DNA of 64,000 nt from Natronosporangium hydrolyticum (GTDB lineage Bacteria; Actinomycetota; Actinomycetes; Mycobacteriales; Micromonosporaceae), in contig NZ_CP070499.1 in NCBI RefSeq assembly GCF_016925615.1, positions 1,612,001-1,676,000 on the forward strand, read 5' to 3'. Shown piece by piece: positions 8,104 to 20,032 of the stretch; within the stretch, counting starts at the first letter, position 1, and every line of letters begins with the position of its first letter. Below the pieces are notes generated by a model. It was not told the origin of the DNA. It saw only the letters and a list, made by a program, of their open reading frames with translations, and did not search any database. The translations under genes were made by a program, and so were the position numbers.

Positions 8104-8901
8104 TCATCGCCGCCGGTGCAGCCGGGCCGTCAGCGCACGCTGTGCCACCCGGCCCCGGCGGGCGACGATCGCCTGCCGGGCGGCGACCGTCCGGGGCACC
8201 GGCGCGCCCGGGTCGGCGAGCGGCTGCGTGTGGTCGCGGGGTGAGCCGGTTACCCGCTGCCACCCGGTGTCGGTCACGACCACATGGTCCAGGAACCGGA
8301 TGCCGGCGGAGTCCGCCGCCTGCGTGATCCGCACCGTGGCCGCCACATCGTCCTCACTGGGGGTCGGGTTGCCGCTGGGATGATTGTGCGCCAACCCGAA
8401 GGCGCTGCCGTCCCGGCGCAGGACCGCCACCATCACTTCGCGAACCGGCAGCAGACTGCGATCGGCTGACCCCTCCGAGAGCACATCGCAGCCGAGCACC
8501 CGGTTGGCCCGGTCGCAGACGACGACCACCAGCCGCTCCCTGGTCCGCCCGTGTAACAGCGGCGCCGCCACGCTGGCCAGGTCGGCGGCGCTCGTCACCC
8601 GGGTGGCCGCCTCGCCCTGCTCCGCCCGGCGGGCAAGTTCGAACGCGGCGGCTAGCGCCGCGGCCTTGGCCGGCCCAACCCCGCTGATGGCTGCCAGCTC
8701 GGCCGGGTGGGCCCGCCCGACCGCGCGCAGGGAGCCGAATCTGGCGAGCAGGCGCTCGGCGAGGGCGTGGGCGCCGACGCCGGGTGCCCCGCCGGTGCCG
8801 AGCACCACGGCGAGCAGTTCGCGGTCGGCGAGCGCGGCGGCGCCGAGCGCACGGAGCCGCTCGCGGGGCCGTTCCGAGACTGGGAGATCGACGATTCGCA
8901 T
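8104..8901 (-). CDS. radC: RadC family JAB-domain protein
   Basis: 265 residues from ATG 8901, which gives the family-typical start MRIVDLPVSERPRERL. An upstream in-frame start at 9018 would add 39 low-complexity residues and run into the divergent pepN. The N-terminal helix-hairpin-helix region contains ISGVGPAKAAAL. The C-terminal JAB/MPN domain has the metal motif HNHPSGNPTPSEDD. RadC proteins (DUF2466) resemble JAMM metalloproteases; a direct repair role has been questioned. Its stop is about 25 bases upstream of the trpS promoter, and it is divergent from pepN with a ~110-base spacer. Confidence 0.93.
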   Translation of the reverse strand: MRIVDLPVSERPRERLRALGAAALADRELLAVVLGTGGAPGVGAHALAERLLARFGSLRAVGRAHPAELAAISGVGPAKAAALAAAFELARRAEQGEAATRVTSAADLASVAAPLLHGRTRERLVVVVCDRANRVLGCDVLSEGSADRSLLPVREVMVAVLRRDGSAFGLAHNHPSGNPTPSEDDVAATVRITQAADSAGIRFLDHVVVTDTGWQRVTGSPRDHTQPLADPGAPVPRTVAARQAIVARRGRVAQRALTARLHRRR

Positions 8902-9011
8902 GGTCGTGAGGGTAGTGGCGCGGTATGACACCGGCGTCCAACCGGATTCTCCGACGGGGCGGCAGGGGCCCCTGGGTGCGCGTCCCGGCGGCGTCGGGCA
9001 GGATGGGCGAC

Positions 9012-11546
<2,535 letters not shown>

Positions 11547-11618
11547 CGCGGTGGCGGCCGGTCGCCTGGTCGTAGGATCATGCGGCAGAAGGCCAGCGGG
11601 TACAGGTTGAGGGGAAGC

Positions 11619-12215
11619 GTGACGGTTCAACGTATCGGGGTCATGGGCGGCACGTTCGACCCGATTCATCACGGCCACCTCGTCGCGGCCAATGAGGTGG
11701 CGGAGCGGTACGGACTTGATGAGGTGGTCTTCGTGCCGACCGGCCAGCCGTGGCAGAAAGACACCGCGGTCAGCCCGGCGGAGGACCGTTACCTGATGAC
11801 CGTCCTCGCCACCTTGTCCAATCCTCGGTTCCAGGTCAGCCGGGTCGACATCGACCGTAGCGGCCCCACCTACACCGTCGATACGTTGCGGGACCTGCGG
11901 CGGGGCTACGGGCCGAACACCGAGCTGTTCTTCATCACCGGCGCCGACGCGCTGGACAAGATCCTGTCTTGGAAAGACGCCGACGAGGTCTTCTCGCTGG
12001 CGCATTTCGTGGGCGTGACCAGGCCAGGCTTCGCGCTCAGCGACTCGCACCTGCCGGCGAACTCGGTGAGCCTGGTGCAGGTGCCAGCGATGGCGATCTC
12101 CTCGACCGATTGCCGGATGCGGGTGGCTACCGGCAAGCACATCTGGTATTTGGTCCCGGACGGGGTGGTCCAGTACATCGCGAAACAGGGACTCTACCGG
12201 CATCAGGTCCAATAG
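11619..12215 (+). CDS. nadD: Nicotinate-nucleotide adenylyltransferase
   Basis: 198 residues from GTG 11619, which has GAGGGGAA about 5 bases upstream; an in-frame ATG at 11580 would add 13 residues. Nucleotidyltransferase fold with [15 protein letters not shown] near the N-terminus, the [12 protein letters not shown] block and the C-terminal [11 protein letters not shown] (ISSTxxR-type) motif. It adenylates nicotinate mononucleotide in NAD synthesis. It starts the nadD-rsfS-phosphatase run that is conserved in actinobacteria. Confidence 0.95.
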   Translation: MTVQRIGVMGGTFDPIHHGHLVAANEVAERYGLDEVVFVPTGQPWQKDTAVSPAEDRYLMTVLATLSNPRFQVSRVDIDRSGPTYTVDTLRDLRRGYGPNTELFFITGADALDKILSWKDADEVFSLAHFVGVTRPGFALSDSHLPANSVSLVQVPAMAISSTDCRMRVATGKHIWYLVPDGVVQYIAKQGLYRHQVQ

Positions 12216-12286
12216 CCGCCGCAAGCGGGCGGCCGGCAGCCGTTCCGGTGTGAGAAGCTGGAACTCCGAGGAGAGGGAGGAAGCGA

Positions 12287-12712
12287 GTGCCCGCATCCGA
12301 GCGCGCCCGCGAACTGGCGCTGACCGCCGCCCAGGCGGCCGCCGACAAGAAGGCGCAAGATATCAAGATCATCGACGTCACTGACCAGTTGGTCATCACC
12401 GACGCGTTCGTGCTCGCCTCGGCCCCCAACGAGCGCCAGGTCGGCGCGATCGTCGATGAGGTCGAAGCGCAGCTGCTGGCGCTTCCCGAGCCGGCCAAAC
12501 CGGTCCGGCGCGAGGGCGAGCGCAGCGGCCGCTGGGTTTTGCTCGACTATGTGGATGTGGTGCTGCATATCCAGCACACCGAGGATCGCGAGTTCTACGC
12601 GATCGACCGGCTCTGGAAAGACTGCCCCTCGATCCCGTTCACCGATCGGGCGCTGGTGGCCAGCGGCGCCGAGTCCGCCGTCGGCGGTGACCGGCCGGAG
12701 ACCACCGGGTGA
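12287..12712 (+). CDS. rsfS: Ribosome silencing factor RsfS
   Basis: 141 residues, GTG start with GGAGAGGGAGG just upstream. RsfS/YbeB/Iojap signature blocks: KKAQDIKIIDV, TDQLVITDAFVLASAPNERQ, GRWVLLDYVDVVLHI and EDREFYAIDRLWKD. It binds L14 on the 50S subunit and blocks subunit joining during starvation. It overlaps the next gene by 4 bases (GTGA), indicating translational coupling. The C-terminal ~20 residues are extra relative to short homologues. Confidence 0.95.
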   Translation: MPASERARELALTAAQAAADKKAQDIKIIDVTDQLVITDAFVLASAPNERQVGAIVDEVEAQLLALPEPAKPVRREGERSGRWVLLDYVDVVLHIQHTEDREFYAIDRLWKDCPSIPFTDRALVASGAESAVGGDRPETTG

Positions 12713-13335
12713 CCACCCTGATCCTCTGGCGGCACGGCAACACCGAGTGGAACGCCGAGCACCGGATCCAGGGCCACACCGATGCCCCGTTGAGTGCGCT
12801 CGGTCACGAGCAGGCGGCCCGGGTCGCCCCGTTGCTGGCCCGCCGTACCCCGGCCGCCATCGTAAGTAGCGACCTCAGCCGGGCCGCCGACACTGCGATG
12901 CCGCTATCCCAGCTCACCGGCGCGGCGGTGCGACCGGACCCGCGGCTGCGGGAACGCTGCTACGGCGACTGGGAAGGGTTGACCATGACCGAGATCGCGA
13001 CCCAGTTCCCGGAGGCGCACGCCCGCAAGCGCGCCGGCGAGCACGACCTGGGGCACGGCATCGAGCCGCCGGCCGATGTAATGAAGCGGGTCGGTGAGGC
13101 GTTGCGGGCCGCCGCGGACGCGGCCGAGGGACAGACCACGGTGGTGGTCACCCACGGCGGTTCTGCCCGCTACGGCATGTTCGACCTGCTCGGCTGGCCG
13201 ATTGAGCAGCTCGGATCGATCGAGATCCTCGGTAACTGCCACTACACCGAGCTACACCGGGACCGGGTGCGTGGCTGGATGCTGCGGGCGCACAACGTCG
13301 GCCTGGTCAAGGGCGGCAGCCCCGGGTACGAATAA
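12709..13335 (+). CDS. Histidine phosphatase family protein (phosphoglycerate-mutase-like)
   Basis: 208 residues. Catalytic RHGNTEWN near the N-terminus supplies the phospho-accepting His. RLRERCYGDWEGL carries the acid residue, and THGGSARYG supplies the second His. This branch-1 histidine phosphatase sits downstream of rsfS in many actinobacteria and is often annotated as a phosphoglycerate mutase or glucosyl-3-phosphoglycerate phosphatase. The exact substrate cannot be told from sequence. GTG start overlaps the rsfS stop by 4 bases. Confidence 0.9.
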   Translation: MTTLILWRHGNTEWNAEHRIQGHTDAPLSALGHEQAARVAPLLARRTPAAIVSSDLSRAADTAMPLSQLTGAAVRPDPRLRERCYGDWEGLTMTEIATQFPEAHARKRAGEHDLGHGIEPPADVMKRVGEALRAAADAAEGQTTVVVTHGGSARYGMFDLLGWPIEQLGSIEILGNCHYTELHRDRVRGWMLRAHNVGLVKGGSPGYE

Positions 13336-13387
13336 CCGACCCGGCCTCGGGCGGAACCGGCCGGCCGCGCTTTACGTCAGATCGGGT

Positions 13388-13801
13388 ATGCGTACTCGAA
13401 GCGTGCTGACACTGGCCGCCGGGTTGACGGCGCTGCTGCTCGCGGCGTGCGCCGACGACCCGGTCGACGAGCCCGAACCACCAACGAGCCCGCCGGCCGA
13501 AACCCCACTCCCGCCGAGGACGCCGCCGGAGTCGCCACCGGCCCCGCCGGTGGACCCGCCGGTCGCTCCGCCGACCCCACCCACGGGCGAGGTCACCGTG
13601 AGCGGCACCCTCGTCGAAGGCGTAGAGCCCAGCTGCATCTTGCTGCAGACCGAAGACGGGCACCTGTTCCTGCTCTTCGGTGACCCGGTGGCGGAGCTGC
13701 GGGCCGAGTCGCCCGTGACCATCCGTGGGGAGGCCCAACCCAGTATGGCCTCCACCTGCCAGCAGGGCGTTCCGTTCGAGGTGGCGGAGATTGTCGACTG
13801 A
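13388..13801 (+). CDS. Putative Pro-rich lipoprotein
   Basis: 137 residues from ATG 13388. The signal peptide MRTRSVLTLAAGLTALLLAA ends in lipobox LAAC. A Pro/Thr/Glu linker of about 45 residues follows, then a small beta-rich domain (VTVSGTLVEGVEPSCILLQT) with two Cys residues that could pair. The pattern resembles small actinobacterial lipoproteins with an OB-like C-terminal domain. Function unknown. Upstream frame extension to 13094 is open but is a shadow of the phosphatase gene. Confidence 0.7.
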   Translation: MRTRSVLTLAAGLTALLLAACADDPVDEPEPPTSPPAETPLPPRTPPESPPAPPVDPPVAPPTPPTGEVTVSGTLVEGVEPSCILLQTEDGHLFLLFGDPVAELRAESPVTIRGEAQPSMASTCQQGVPFEVAEIVD

Positions 13802-13827
13802 CCGGGCCGGTGGGTTACCGTCCAGGC

Positions 13828-14676
13828 ATGCCCGTCGCCGTGGTGACCGACTCGACCGCCTACCTTCCTGAAGTCCTCGCCACCGGAGTGACCGTGGTGC
13901 CGCTCACCGTGGTCATCAACGGTCGCCCCGGTGTCGAGGGTGAGCAGGTCGGCCCGGCCGAGGTGGCGGCGGCGCTCGCGGAGCCGAGGACCTCGGTCAC
14001 CACTTCGCGGCCGGCACCGGCACAGTTCGCCAGCGCCTTCCAGCGGCTGCTCGCGGCCGGCGCCGACGGGGTGGTGGCGGTCCACCTCTCCGCCCACCTG
14101 TCGGGGACCTACGAGGCGGCGGTGCTGGCCGCCGACGAGGTCGCCCCCGACCAGATCACGGTGGTCGACTCCGGAGCCACCGGGATGGGCCTGGGTTTCT
14201 GCGCGCTCGCCGCGGCGGAGGCGGCGGCGAGCGGCGCCGGGCAGGCCGCGGTAGCCGCCGCGGCCCGGCTCGCCGCCGCGGCGACCACCACCTACTTCTA
14301 CGTGGACACCTTGGAGTTCCTGCGGCGCGGCGGCCGGATCAGCGCCGCGTCAGCGCTGCTGGGTACCGCCCTGTCGGTGAAGCCGATCCTGCACGTCACC
14401 GGCGGTGTGATCGCGGCCCGGGACAAGGTACGCACGGCGAGCCGGGCGCTGGAGCGACTGGTCGACCTGTCGGTCGCCGCGGCCGAGGGAGACGGCGTGG
14501 TGGACCTGGCGGTGCACCACCTCGCCGCGCCGGCCCGCGCCGAAGCGGTCAGCGACGCGATCACCGCCCGGCTCGGGCCGCGGCTGCGCCACCACTGGAC
14601 CTCCGAGGTTGGGGCGGTGGTGGCGGCCCACGCCGGCCCAGGCCTGGTCGGAGTCGTGGTACATCGGATCGGTTGA
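13828..14676 (+). CDS. DegV family fatty-acid-binding protein
   Basis: 282 residues from ATG 13828 (MPVAVVTDSTAYLP). A GTG at 13810 would add six residues. DegV proteins bind fatty acids, and in Firmicutes they act as FakB partners of the kinase FakA. Visible hallmarks are the N-terminal VVTDSTAYLP strand, TSRPAPAQFASAFQ, the HLSAHLSGTYEAA loop and VDTLEFLRRGGRIS. The nadD-rsfS-phosphatase-degV neighbourhood is conserved. No fakA is visible in this window. Confidence 0.92.
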   Translation: MPVAVVTDSTAYLPEVLATGVTVVPLTVVINGRPGVEGEQVGPAEVAAALAEPRTSVTTSRPAPAQFASAFQRLLAAGADGVVAVHLSAHLSGTYEAAVLAADEVAPDQITVVDSGATGMGLGFCALAAAEAAASGAGQAAVAAAARLAAAATTTYFYVDTLEFLRRGGRISAASALLGTALSVKPILHVTGGVIAARDKVRTASRALERLVDLSVAAAEGDGVVDLAVHHLAAPARAEAVSDAITARLGPRLRHHWTSEVGAVVAAHAGPGLVGVVVHRIG

Positions 14677-14900
14677 CGGCGTCGCGACACCAACCCGGGC
14701 CGCGCGTGCCGCCGACCGAGGTGCGGGAGTTGTATGACCAGCACACAAAAGATGGTGAACAGGAGTTCACAACCAATCGGGGGCTCGTGTCGAGCGCCCT
14801 GTGGCGTGAAAGTGGGGTGCCGGCCGCCAACTCGGCCGCCAACCCGGCCGCCGGGTCGAGGCCGTTACGGCCGGCGTATCGCCGTCGTACAACCGTAAGG

Positions 14901-14971
14901 TTGTGCGGTTGTTGTCGTAGCTGCGACTGTCATGTCCCGGGACATGTGTCAAGTTAATGTCCCGGGACATG
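14901..14971 (+). repeat. Left inverted repeat of the IS with two copies of a palindrome
   Basis: Within the left end the palindrome ATGTCCCGGGACAT occurs twice, at 14932-14945 and 14957-14970. Each copy is followed by GTGTCA. The right end keeps only degenerate versions. These are probably transposase-binding subsites; the transposase promoter does not lie here, since the gene reads towards this end. Confidence 0.6.
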
Positions 14972-14987
14972 TGTCATGGTTAGCTGA

Positions 14988-16157
14988 TCATTCGGTTCTG
15001 GTGAGTGCGGCGTATCTCTTGGCAGGGTCGATGTGGACATAGCCGATGGGTTGACCGTCGGTGCTGTAGACGGTGGCGTGGTCGCCGTTGCGGACGGCGG
15101 TGACGGTGCCTCCGGCGCGGGCGATGCCGACGCTGGTGGTGTGGCGGCCGATTCGGATGTTGCCGTTGGCGGCGACGGTGCAGCGGTGCAGGGTGGCGTC
15201 GGTCTGGATGGGTGGGCTGTCGGGCCCGCCCAGGCTGGCTGCGCTGGTCCAGGCCTGCTGGGGGGTGGCCCGGCCGGGAAGGGCGCTGTGGCGACGCTGG
15301 TGGTTGTAGTGGGTGCGGTAGCGATCCAGCAGTTGCTGGAGGTCGGTGATGGTGGCCGGTGCGGGCTGGGCGCGTAGCCACTTCTTGAGGCTCTGGTGGT
15401 GGCGCTCGACTTTGCCGCAGGTCTGTGGATGGTAGGGGCTGGAGTTGATCGGCCTGATGCGCCAGTTGAGCAGGGTGCGGACGAAGCCGGACAGGGAGCC
15501 TGGGCGGGTCAGGCGGCTGGTGAAGGCGGCGCCGTTGTCGGAGAGCACCACTGCGGGGGCGCCGTAGGCGTCCACGGCTTTGGTGATCGCGGCGACCGCG
15601 GCTTTGCTGGTCTCGGCTGGCGCGGCGTGGCAGGCCACCAGGGTGCGGGTGCAGTCGTCGAGGACATCGAATATCACCGCTGTGGCGCCGGTGGCCAACT
15701 TCGTCTCGGTGGCATCGATCTGGTAGCAGTCACGGGGCCGGGCGTAGCTGAAGCGCCGGTAGGAGCTACGCGGTCGTTTGGCCGGGTTGCGTACCAGCAG
15801 GTCGTGCCGGGAGAGCACCCGGTTGATGGTTGATCGGGACGGCACCTGCCAGGTGGGGCTGGTTCGGGCGTGGATGCTTATCAGCGCGTCGCGGATGAAG
15901 TCCGCTCCGTTGTCCACCCCAAGATCGGCTCGGAGCTTGACGATCCACGCGTCCAGGTCTTCGGGGGTGGTGGTGGGACTGTGATGCGGCCGCCGTGACC
16001 GCTCCTGCCAGACTCCCTCGGCCTGGATACGCGCGCGATGCCGGTAGACCGTACGGGCCGACACTCCATGCTCTCGTGCGAACTGGGCCGCGCTGACCCT
16101 CACGCCCGCGGCGAGTTGTGCATCCAACAGCTTCATGATGTGCTGCCGAGTAGCCAT
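14988..16157 (-). CDS. IS481 family transposase
   Basis: 389 residues from ATG 16157 (MATRQHIMKLLDAQ); an in-frame start at 16295 would lie beyond the element's end. The N-terminal helix-turn-helix is AAQFAREHGVSARTVYRHRA. The rve integrase core has the DDE residues in CYQIDATETKL, VVLSDNGAAF and CGKVERHHQSLKKWL, followed by HYNHQRRHSAL, typical of IS481/IS3-like enzymes. The frame is intact, so the element may still be active. Base composition is slightly lower in GC than the flanking core genes. Confidence 0.92.
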   Translation of the reverse strand: MATRQHIMKLLDAQLAAGVRVSAAQFAREHGVSARTVYRHRARIQAEGVWQERSRRPHHSPTTTPEDLDAWIVKLRADLGVDNGADFIRDALISIHARTSPTWQVPSRSTINRVLSRHDLLVRNPAKRPRSSYRRFSYARPRDCYQIDATETKLATGATAVIFDVLDDCTRTLVACHAAPAETSKAAVAAITKAVDAYGAPAVVLSDNGAAFTSRLTRPGSLSGFVRTLLNWRIRPINSSPYHPQTCGKVERHHQSLKKWLRAQPAPATITDLQQLLDRYRTHYNHQRRHSALPGRATPQQAWTSAASLGGPDSPPIQTDATLHRCTVAANGNIRIGRHTTSVGIARAGGTVTAVRNGDHATVYSTDGQPIGYVHIDPAKRYAALTRTE

Positions 16158-16272
16158 GCCCAGCAGCACATCCCGGCTGCCCGGCAGGAACAGGGTGACA
16201 CATGTATCGGGACACAAACTGCGACAGATGTCATGGGACTGAAGAGTCGTAGCTGCGACAACAACCGCACAA

Positions 16273-16730
16273 GATTCGGCCGGCGGAGAACTCACCCCAC
16301 GTACCTAGCCAGATGCCGCCTGACCATACGTCGTGGCCGGGCATTTTCGAGTCAATACGGTTGCCCGCATTGTGGAGTTGACCTGGGGCCAGCCCTGGTT
16401 GGGTCAATGCGTTGGCGCACGAAGTGGTCGATGGGTTCGGGGTTCCAGCGCGCCAACCCGATCTATCGGGAAGTCATTGTCCGGGTCATGGGCAACGGCG
16501 TCGAGGCGAATGTGGTGGCGGACCCTCGCTCGTTCGTACCGCCAGACGGGCGGGTTTTCGCAGGTGGAAAGCCCAGGAGGGCGGGCGATCACCGTTCTGC
16601 GGGGGTGATCGACTCGGTTTCTACCACACGGCAGCAAGCAGGCGGGACGTTGTCCACAGCGGGCTGAGTTGTCCACAGCTGGCCGCCCGCTCCCGGCGGA
16701 CCACGTGCCGGCGGCCCTACTGTCCTCACC
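16273..16730. other. 458-bp gene-free stretch between the IS and comEA
   Basis: I find no convincing gene. Short open frames here (for example 16404-16667) lack a family signature and a good ribosome binding site. The segment is lower in GC at its IS-proximal side. An imperfect inverted repeat TTGACC...GGTCAA spans about 16377-16406, and two DnaA-box 9-mers lie at the comEA-proximal side. It may include debris left by IS insertion. Confidence 0.5.
16650..16677 (+). promoter_or_regulatory. Two direct DnaA boxes upstream of comEA-comEC-holA
   Basis: TTGTCCACA occurs at 16650-16658 and again at 16669-16677, same strand, 19 bases apart, roughly two helical turns. This 9-mer is the strongly preferred DnaA box of actinomycetes. 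The pair lies 54-81 bases before the comEA start, where a bound DnaA could affect transcription of the operon that ends in holA (DNA polymerase III delta). Confidence 0.6.
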
Positions 16731-17606
16731 GTGCGCGACGAGGGTGATGCCGGATGGAGCTCCGGCGAGCGGCTTGCCCGGGTGTTGACCGCCCCGGCGG
16801 CGGCCGACGGTGCGGTCAGCGGGGCTCCCGCCGGGCTGCCCGTGATCACGTTGCGGCAGCCGGATGGCGGTTGGCGACCCTACCGACCGGGCGTGGCGGA
16901 GCCGGCCGGTCCGGCGCCCCGCGACGAGCCGGCCGGGACGGCTCCACCAGCTCGCCGGCCGGAGGGGTCCGACGACCCGGAGGGCGGCCCCGGGCGGCTG
17001 GCCCGGCTCGCCGGGCACGCCTTCGACCCGGGCCGACCGGGTCTGCGGGCGTTGGCGGCGGTGGCGATCGCGGTGGTGGTCGGCGCCGCAGTGCTGGCGT
17101 GGTGGTCGCGGCCGCAACCGGAGCCGGTGACTCCACAGCTGTCAGCCACCGGAGCCGCGGTGGTGGCCACACCGACCGGGCCGGCGGTGCTGGTCGTCGC
17201 GGTTACCGGGCTGGTGCGCGAGCCCGGTCTGGTGGAGCTGCCACCGGGGGCCCGAGTGGCGGACGCGATCGAGGCGGCCGGGGGTCTGCTGCCGGAGGCT
17301 GAGATCGACCAGCTCAATCTTGCCCGCAAGGTCAGCGACGGCGAACTCATCGCGGTCGGGGTGGATCCGCCGCCGGACGAGCTGGCGGGGGCGGCTTCGG
17401 GGGCGGCCACCGGCGGGCCGGTGAATCTCAACACCGCGACGCTGGAGCAGTTGCAGGGCCTGCCCGGGATCGGCCCCGCACTCGCCCAGCGGATCATCGA
17501 CTACCGGGACACCCACGGCCCATTCACCTCGGTCGGCCAACTGCGGCAGGTGTCGGGGATCGGTGAGGTGCGCTTCGCCGAGTTGCAGGAGCTGGTGACG
17601 GTATGA
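16731..17606 (+). CDS. comEA: ComEA-like helix-hairpin-helix DNA-binding protein
   Basis: 291 residues. An Ala/Pro-rich N-terminus of ~105 residues is followed by one membrane span ([21 protein letters not shown]). A SLBB domain ([25 protein letters not shown] begins it) comes next, then a double helix-hairpin-helix: [19 protein letters not shown] and the [17 protein letters not shown] block. It is the membrane-anchored receptor for incoming DNA in competence systems; the role is unproven in most actinobacteria. It overlaps comEC by 4 bases (ATGA). The start is GTG 16731; the upstream region carries the DnaA boxes. Confidence 0.92.
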   Translation: MRDEGDAGWSSGERLARVLTAPAAADGAVSGAPAGLPVITLRQPDGGWRPYRPGVAEPAGPAPRDEPAGTAPPARRPEGSDDPEGGPGRLARLAGHAFDPGRPGLRALAAVAIAVVVGAAVLAWWSRPQPEPVTPQLSATGAAVVATPTGPAVLVVAVTGLVREPGLVELPPGARVADAIEAAGGLLPEAEIDQLNLARKVSDGELIAVGVDPPPDELAGAASGAATGGPVNLNTATLEQLQGLPGIGPALAQRIIDYRDTHGPFTSVGQLRQVSGIGEVRFAELQELVTV

Positions 17607-20032
17607 CCAGCCACCGGTTCGGCGGGGCCGGTCCGGTCGACCTGCGGCTGGTCGCGGTCGCGACGGCGACCTGGCTGTCGGCGTACGCCTCACTCCATAC
17701 CCGAGCCCCGGTGGCGTTCGGTGTGGCGGGCGGCGCGGTGGCAGCCGCTCTGCTGCTGTGGTGGATGGCGGGCCGGGCCGCGGGCTGGGCCGGGGTGGCG
17801 CTGGCGGTGCTGCTGGGCGTCGTCTGTGGCACGGCGTCGACCGCGGCCCGACTAGTCAGCCGGGACGCACCGGAGGTGGCGTCGACCGCGGCCGCCCAGG
17901 CGCACGTGACCGCGGAGCTGACCCTCCGCCGTGACCCCCGCCAGCTGAACCGGGAGGTCGGCCGGCCACCGAGCTGGCTGATCCCGGCGTGGCTGCATCA
18001 ACTCACCCCGGTGACGGAACCGGCCCCGGTGCGGGTGCGGGTGCGGATCTTGGTCTTGACCGGCGACCCGGGGTGGGGCGAGTTGGCGCCGGGGCAGCGG
18101 GTGCGCGCCCAGGGCCGGTTGAGCCCGGCCCGGGGCGGAGACCTGACCGCCGCGGTCCTGTCGAGCGCGGGGGCGCCGGAGCTCCTGACGCCGCCGCCGT
18201 GGCACTTGGCCACCACCAGCCATCTTCGACACGGGCTGCAGGCGGCGACCGATCCGCTGCCACCCGCGCCGGGTGGGCTGGTCCCCGGCCTCGCCGTCGG
18301 GGATGTCAGCGCGCTGGATCCAGGCCTGTCCGACGACTTCTTCGTGACCGGCATGACGCATCTCGTCGCGGTCAGTGGCACCCACGTGGCGATCGTCGTC
18401 GGGTTCGTGTTTCTGCTCGCCCGGGCTGCCCGGGCGCCCCCGTGGCTGACGGCGCTGGGGTGCGGGGCGTCGATCGTCGGCTATATGGTGCTGTGCCAGG
18501 CAAGCCCGTCGGTGCTGCGCGCCGGGGTGATGGGGCTGATCGCGTTGGTGGCCCTGGCCAACGGCCGGCTTCGGGCGGCGATGCCGGCTTTGGCCGCCAC
18601 GGTGACCGTGCTGGTCGTCGCCGACCCGCAGTTGGCGGCGGCGCCGGGGTTCACCATGTCGGTGACGGCGACCGCCGGGCTGTTGCTGCTGGCGCCCCGC
18701 TGGCGGGATGCGCTGCGCCGGCGGCGGGTGCCGAGGGGGCTGGCGGAGGCGCTGGCGGTCCCGGCGGCGGCGCAGGTCGCGGTCTCGCCGGTGATCGCCG
18801 GGATGTCGGGCACGGTCAGCCTGGTGGCGGTGGCGGCCAATCTGATCGCTACCCCGGTGATGGTGCCAGCGACGTTGCTGGGGGTGATGGCCGCGGTGGC
18901 GGCGCCGTTCTCGCCGGCGACAGCGGGGTTCCTGGCGTGGCTGGCGAGCTGGCCGGCCTGGTGGCTGGTGCTGGTCGCGCGGTACGCCGCGCAGGTGCCG
19001 GGGGCGGTGGCGCCGTGGCCGGAGGGGGCCGCGGGGGCGCTGCTGTTGGCGGCGGCGACGGTCGCGACGCTGGTGGCGGTGCGGCTGCGCCGAGTGCGGG
19101 TGCTACTGGCGGTGGCGACCGCGGCGGCGGTGGTCGGGGCGTTGCCGGTGAAGACCACCGCCAGCGGCTGGCCGCCGGCCGGGGCGGTGGCCGTGGTGTG
19201 TGCGGTGGGGCAGGGAGACCTGGTGGTGCTGCCGCTGGGGCGCGGTTCGGCGATCGTGGTGGACGCCGGGCCGGAGCCGGCGGCCGCCGATCGCTGCCTG
19301 CGGGACCTCCGAATCCGGCACATACCCATGTGGATCGTGAGTCACTTCCACGTGGACCACGTGGGCGGGGTGGACGGCGTGTTCCGGGGTCGCCAGGTGA
19401 CGGCGGTGCTCACCTCCGGGGTGCCGGAGCCGGAGTTCGGCCACGACCTGGTGGTGGGGGCCGCCGCGGCCGCTGCGGTGCCGGTGCACGTGCCCGAACC
19501 GGGCAGTGTCTACCGGATCGGGGAGGTGTCTTTGACGGTGCTGGGGCCGGCCTACCCGCATGTCGGCACCCGCTCGGACCCTAACAACAACTCGTTGGTG
19601 ATCCGGGCCGAGGTGCGGGGAGTCTCTGTCCTGTTGACCGGCGACGCCGAAGTGGAGCTGCAACACACTCTGATCGAGCTGGTGCCGCCCGATCTGCTGC
19701 GGGCCGATGTGCTGAAAGTCGCTCACCACGGCAGTGTCTTTCAGGAGCCCGAATTCTTCGAGTTGGTGTCGCCGACCGTGGCGCTGGTGCCGGTCGGTGC
19801 GGACAACACCTACGGGCATCCGCACCCGGCGATCCTGGCGGCGCTGACCCGGGGCGGCGCCCGGGTCCTGCGGACCGACACCGATGGGGACATAGCGGCG
19901 GTGGTACGCCCGAACGGCGAGCTGGCCGTGGTCGCCCGCCCGCTGCCGCCCGGGTCTGGCGGTGCGTTGCCGAAACGCGTCGTCGTGAAAAGCTGTCGGC
20001 CCGTAGCGGCACGTGCGAGGATTGCCAGGTGA
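17603..20032 (+). CDS. comEC: ComEC/Rec2 family DNA-uptake channel protein
   Basis: 809 residues. The N-terminal part holds two membrane spans and the DUF4131 region. The Competence domain follows, with the signature [14 protein letters not shown] and about eight more hydrophobic segments. The C-terminal metallo-beta-lactamase domain has [10 protein letters not shown] (HxHxDH), a LLTGDAE strand and KVAHHGS. The MBL domain is thought to act as the nuclease that degrades the non-transforming strand. Full length for the family. Middle gene of comEA-comEC-holA with 4-base overlaps on both sides. Confidence 0.93.
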   Translation: MTSHRFGGAGPVDLRLVAVATATWLSAYASLHTRAPVAFGVAGGAVAAALLLWWMAGRAAGWAGVALAVLLGVVCGTASTAARLVSRDAPEVASTAAAQAHVTAELTLRRDPRQLNREVGRPPSWLIPAWLHQLTPVTEPAPVRVRVRILVLTGDPGWGELAPGQRVRAQGRLSPARGGDLTAAVLSSAGAPELLTPPPWHLATTSHLRHGLQAATDPLPPAPGGLVPGLAVGDVSALDPGLSDDFFVTGMTHLVAVSGTHVAIVVGFVFLLARAARAPPWLTALGCGASIVGYMVLCQASPSVLRAGVMGLIALVALANGRLRAAMPALAATVTVLVVADPQLAAAPGFTMSVTATAGLLLLAPRWRDALRRRRVPRGLAEALAVPAAAQVAVSPVIAGMSGTVSLVAVAANLIATPVMVPATLLGVMAAVAAPFSPATAGFLAWLASWPAWWLVLVARYAAQVPGAVAPWPEGAAGALLLAAATVATLVAVRLRRVRVLLAVATAAAVVGALPVKTTASGWPPAGAVAVVCAVGQGDLVVLPLGRGSAIVVDAGPEPAAADRCLRDLRIRHIPMWIVSHFHVDHVGGVDGVFRGRQVTAVLTSGVPEPEFGHDLVVGAAAAAAVPVHVPEPGSVYRIGEVSLTVLGPAYPHVGTRSDPNNNSLVIRAEVRGVSVLLTGDAEVELQHTLIELVPPDLLRADVLKVAHHGSVFQEPEFFELVSPTVALVPVGADNTYGHPHPAILAALTRGGARVLRTDTDGDIAAVVRPNGELAVVARPLPPGSGGALPKRVVVKSCRPVAARARIAR

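Larger units (their letters stand above)
14901..16272 (-). mobile_element. IS481-like insertion sequence, 1372 bp, single transposase
   Basis: The ends are defined by terminal inverted repeats. 14901-14928 and the complement of 16245-16272 match at 26 of 28 positions, both starting TTGTGCGGTTGTTGTCG. The similarity continues imperfectly for about 75 bases inward, including a TGTCCC-purine-rich block and ACATGTGTCA. One transposase gene fills the element on the minus strand. No clear target-site duplication is visible: the left flank ends GTAAGG and the right flank begins GATTCG. That suggests either an old insertion, a deletion at one side, or ends slightly different from those given. Confidence 0.8.

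Noticed and set aside
14673-14957. 94-codon plus-strand frame after degV, ending inside the IS left repeat
   Set aside because: Needs a TTG start, has no family match I recognise, and its stop lies within the IS. It could be a truncated gene, but the support is too weak to list.
16404-17117. 237-codon minus-strand frame between the IS and comEA
   Set aside because: Overlaps comEA and the DnaA boxes, with no ribosome binding site or motif.
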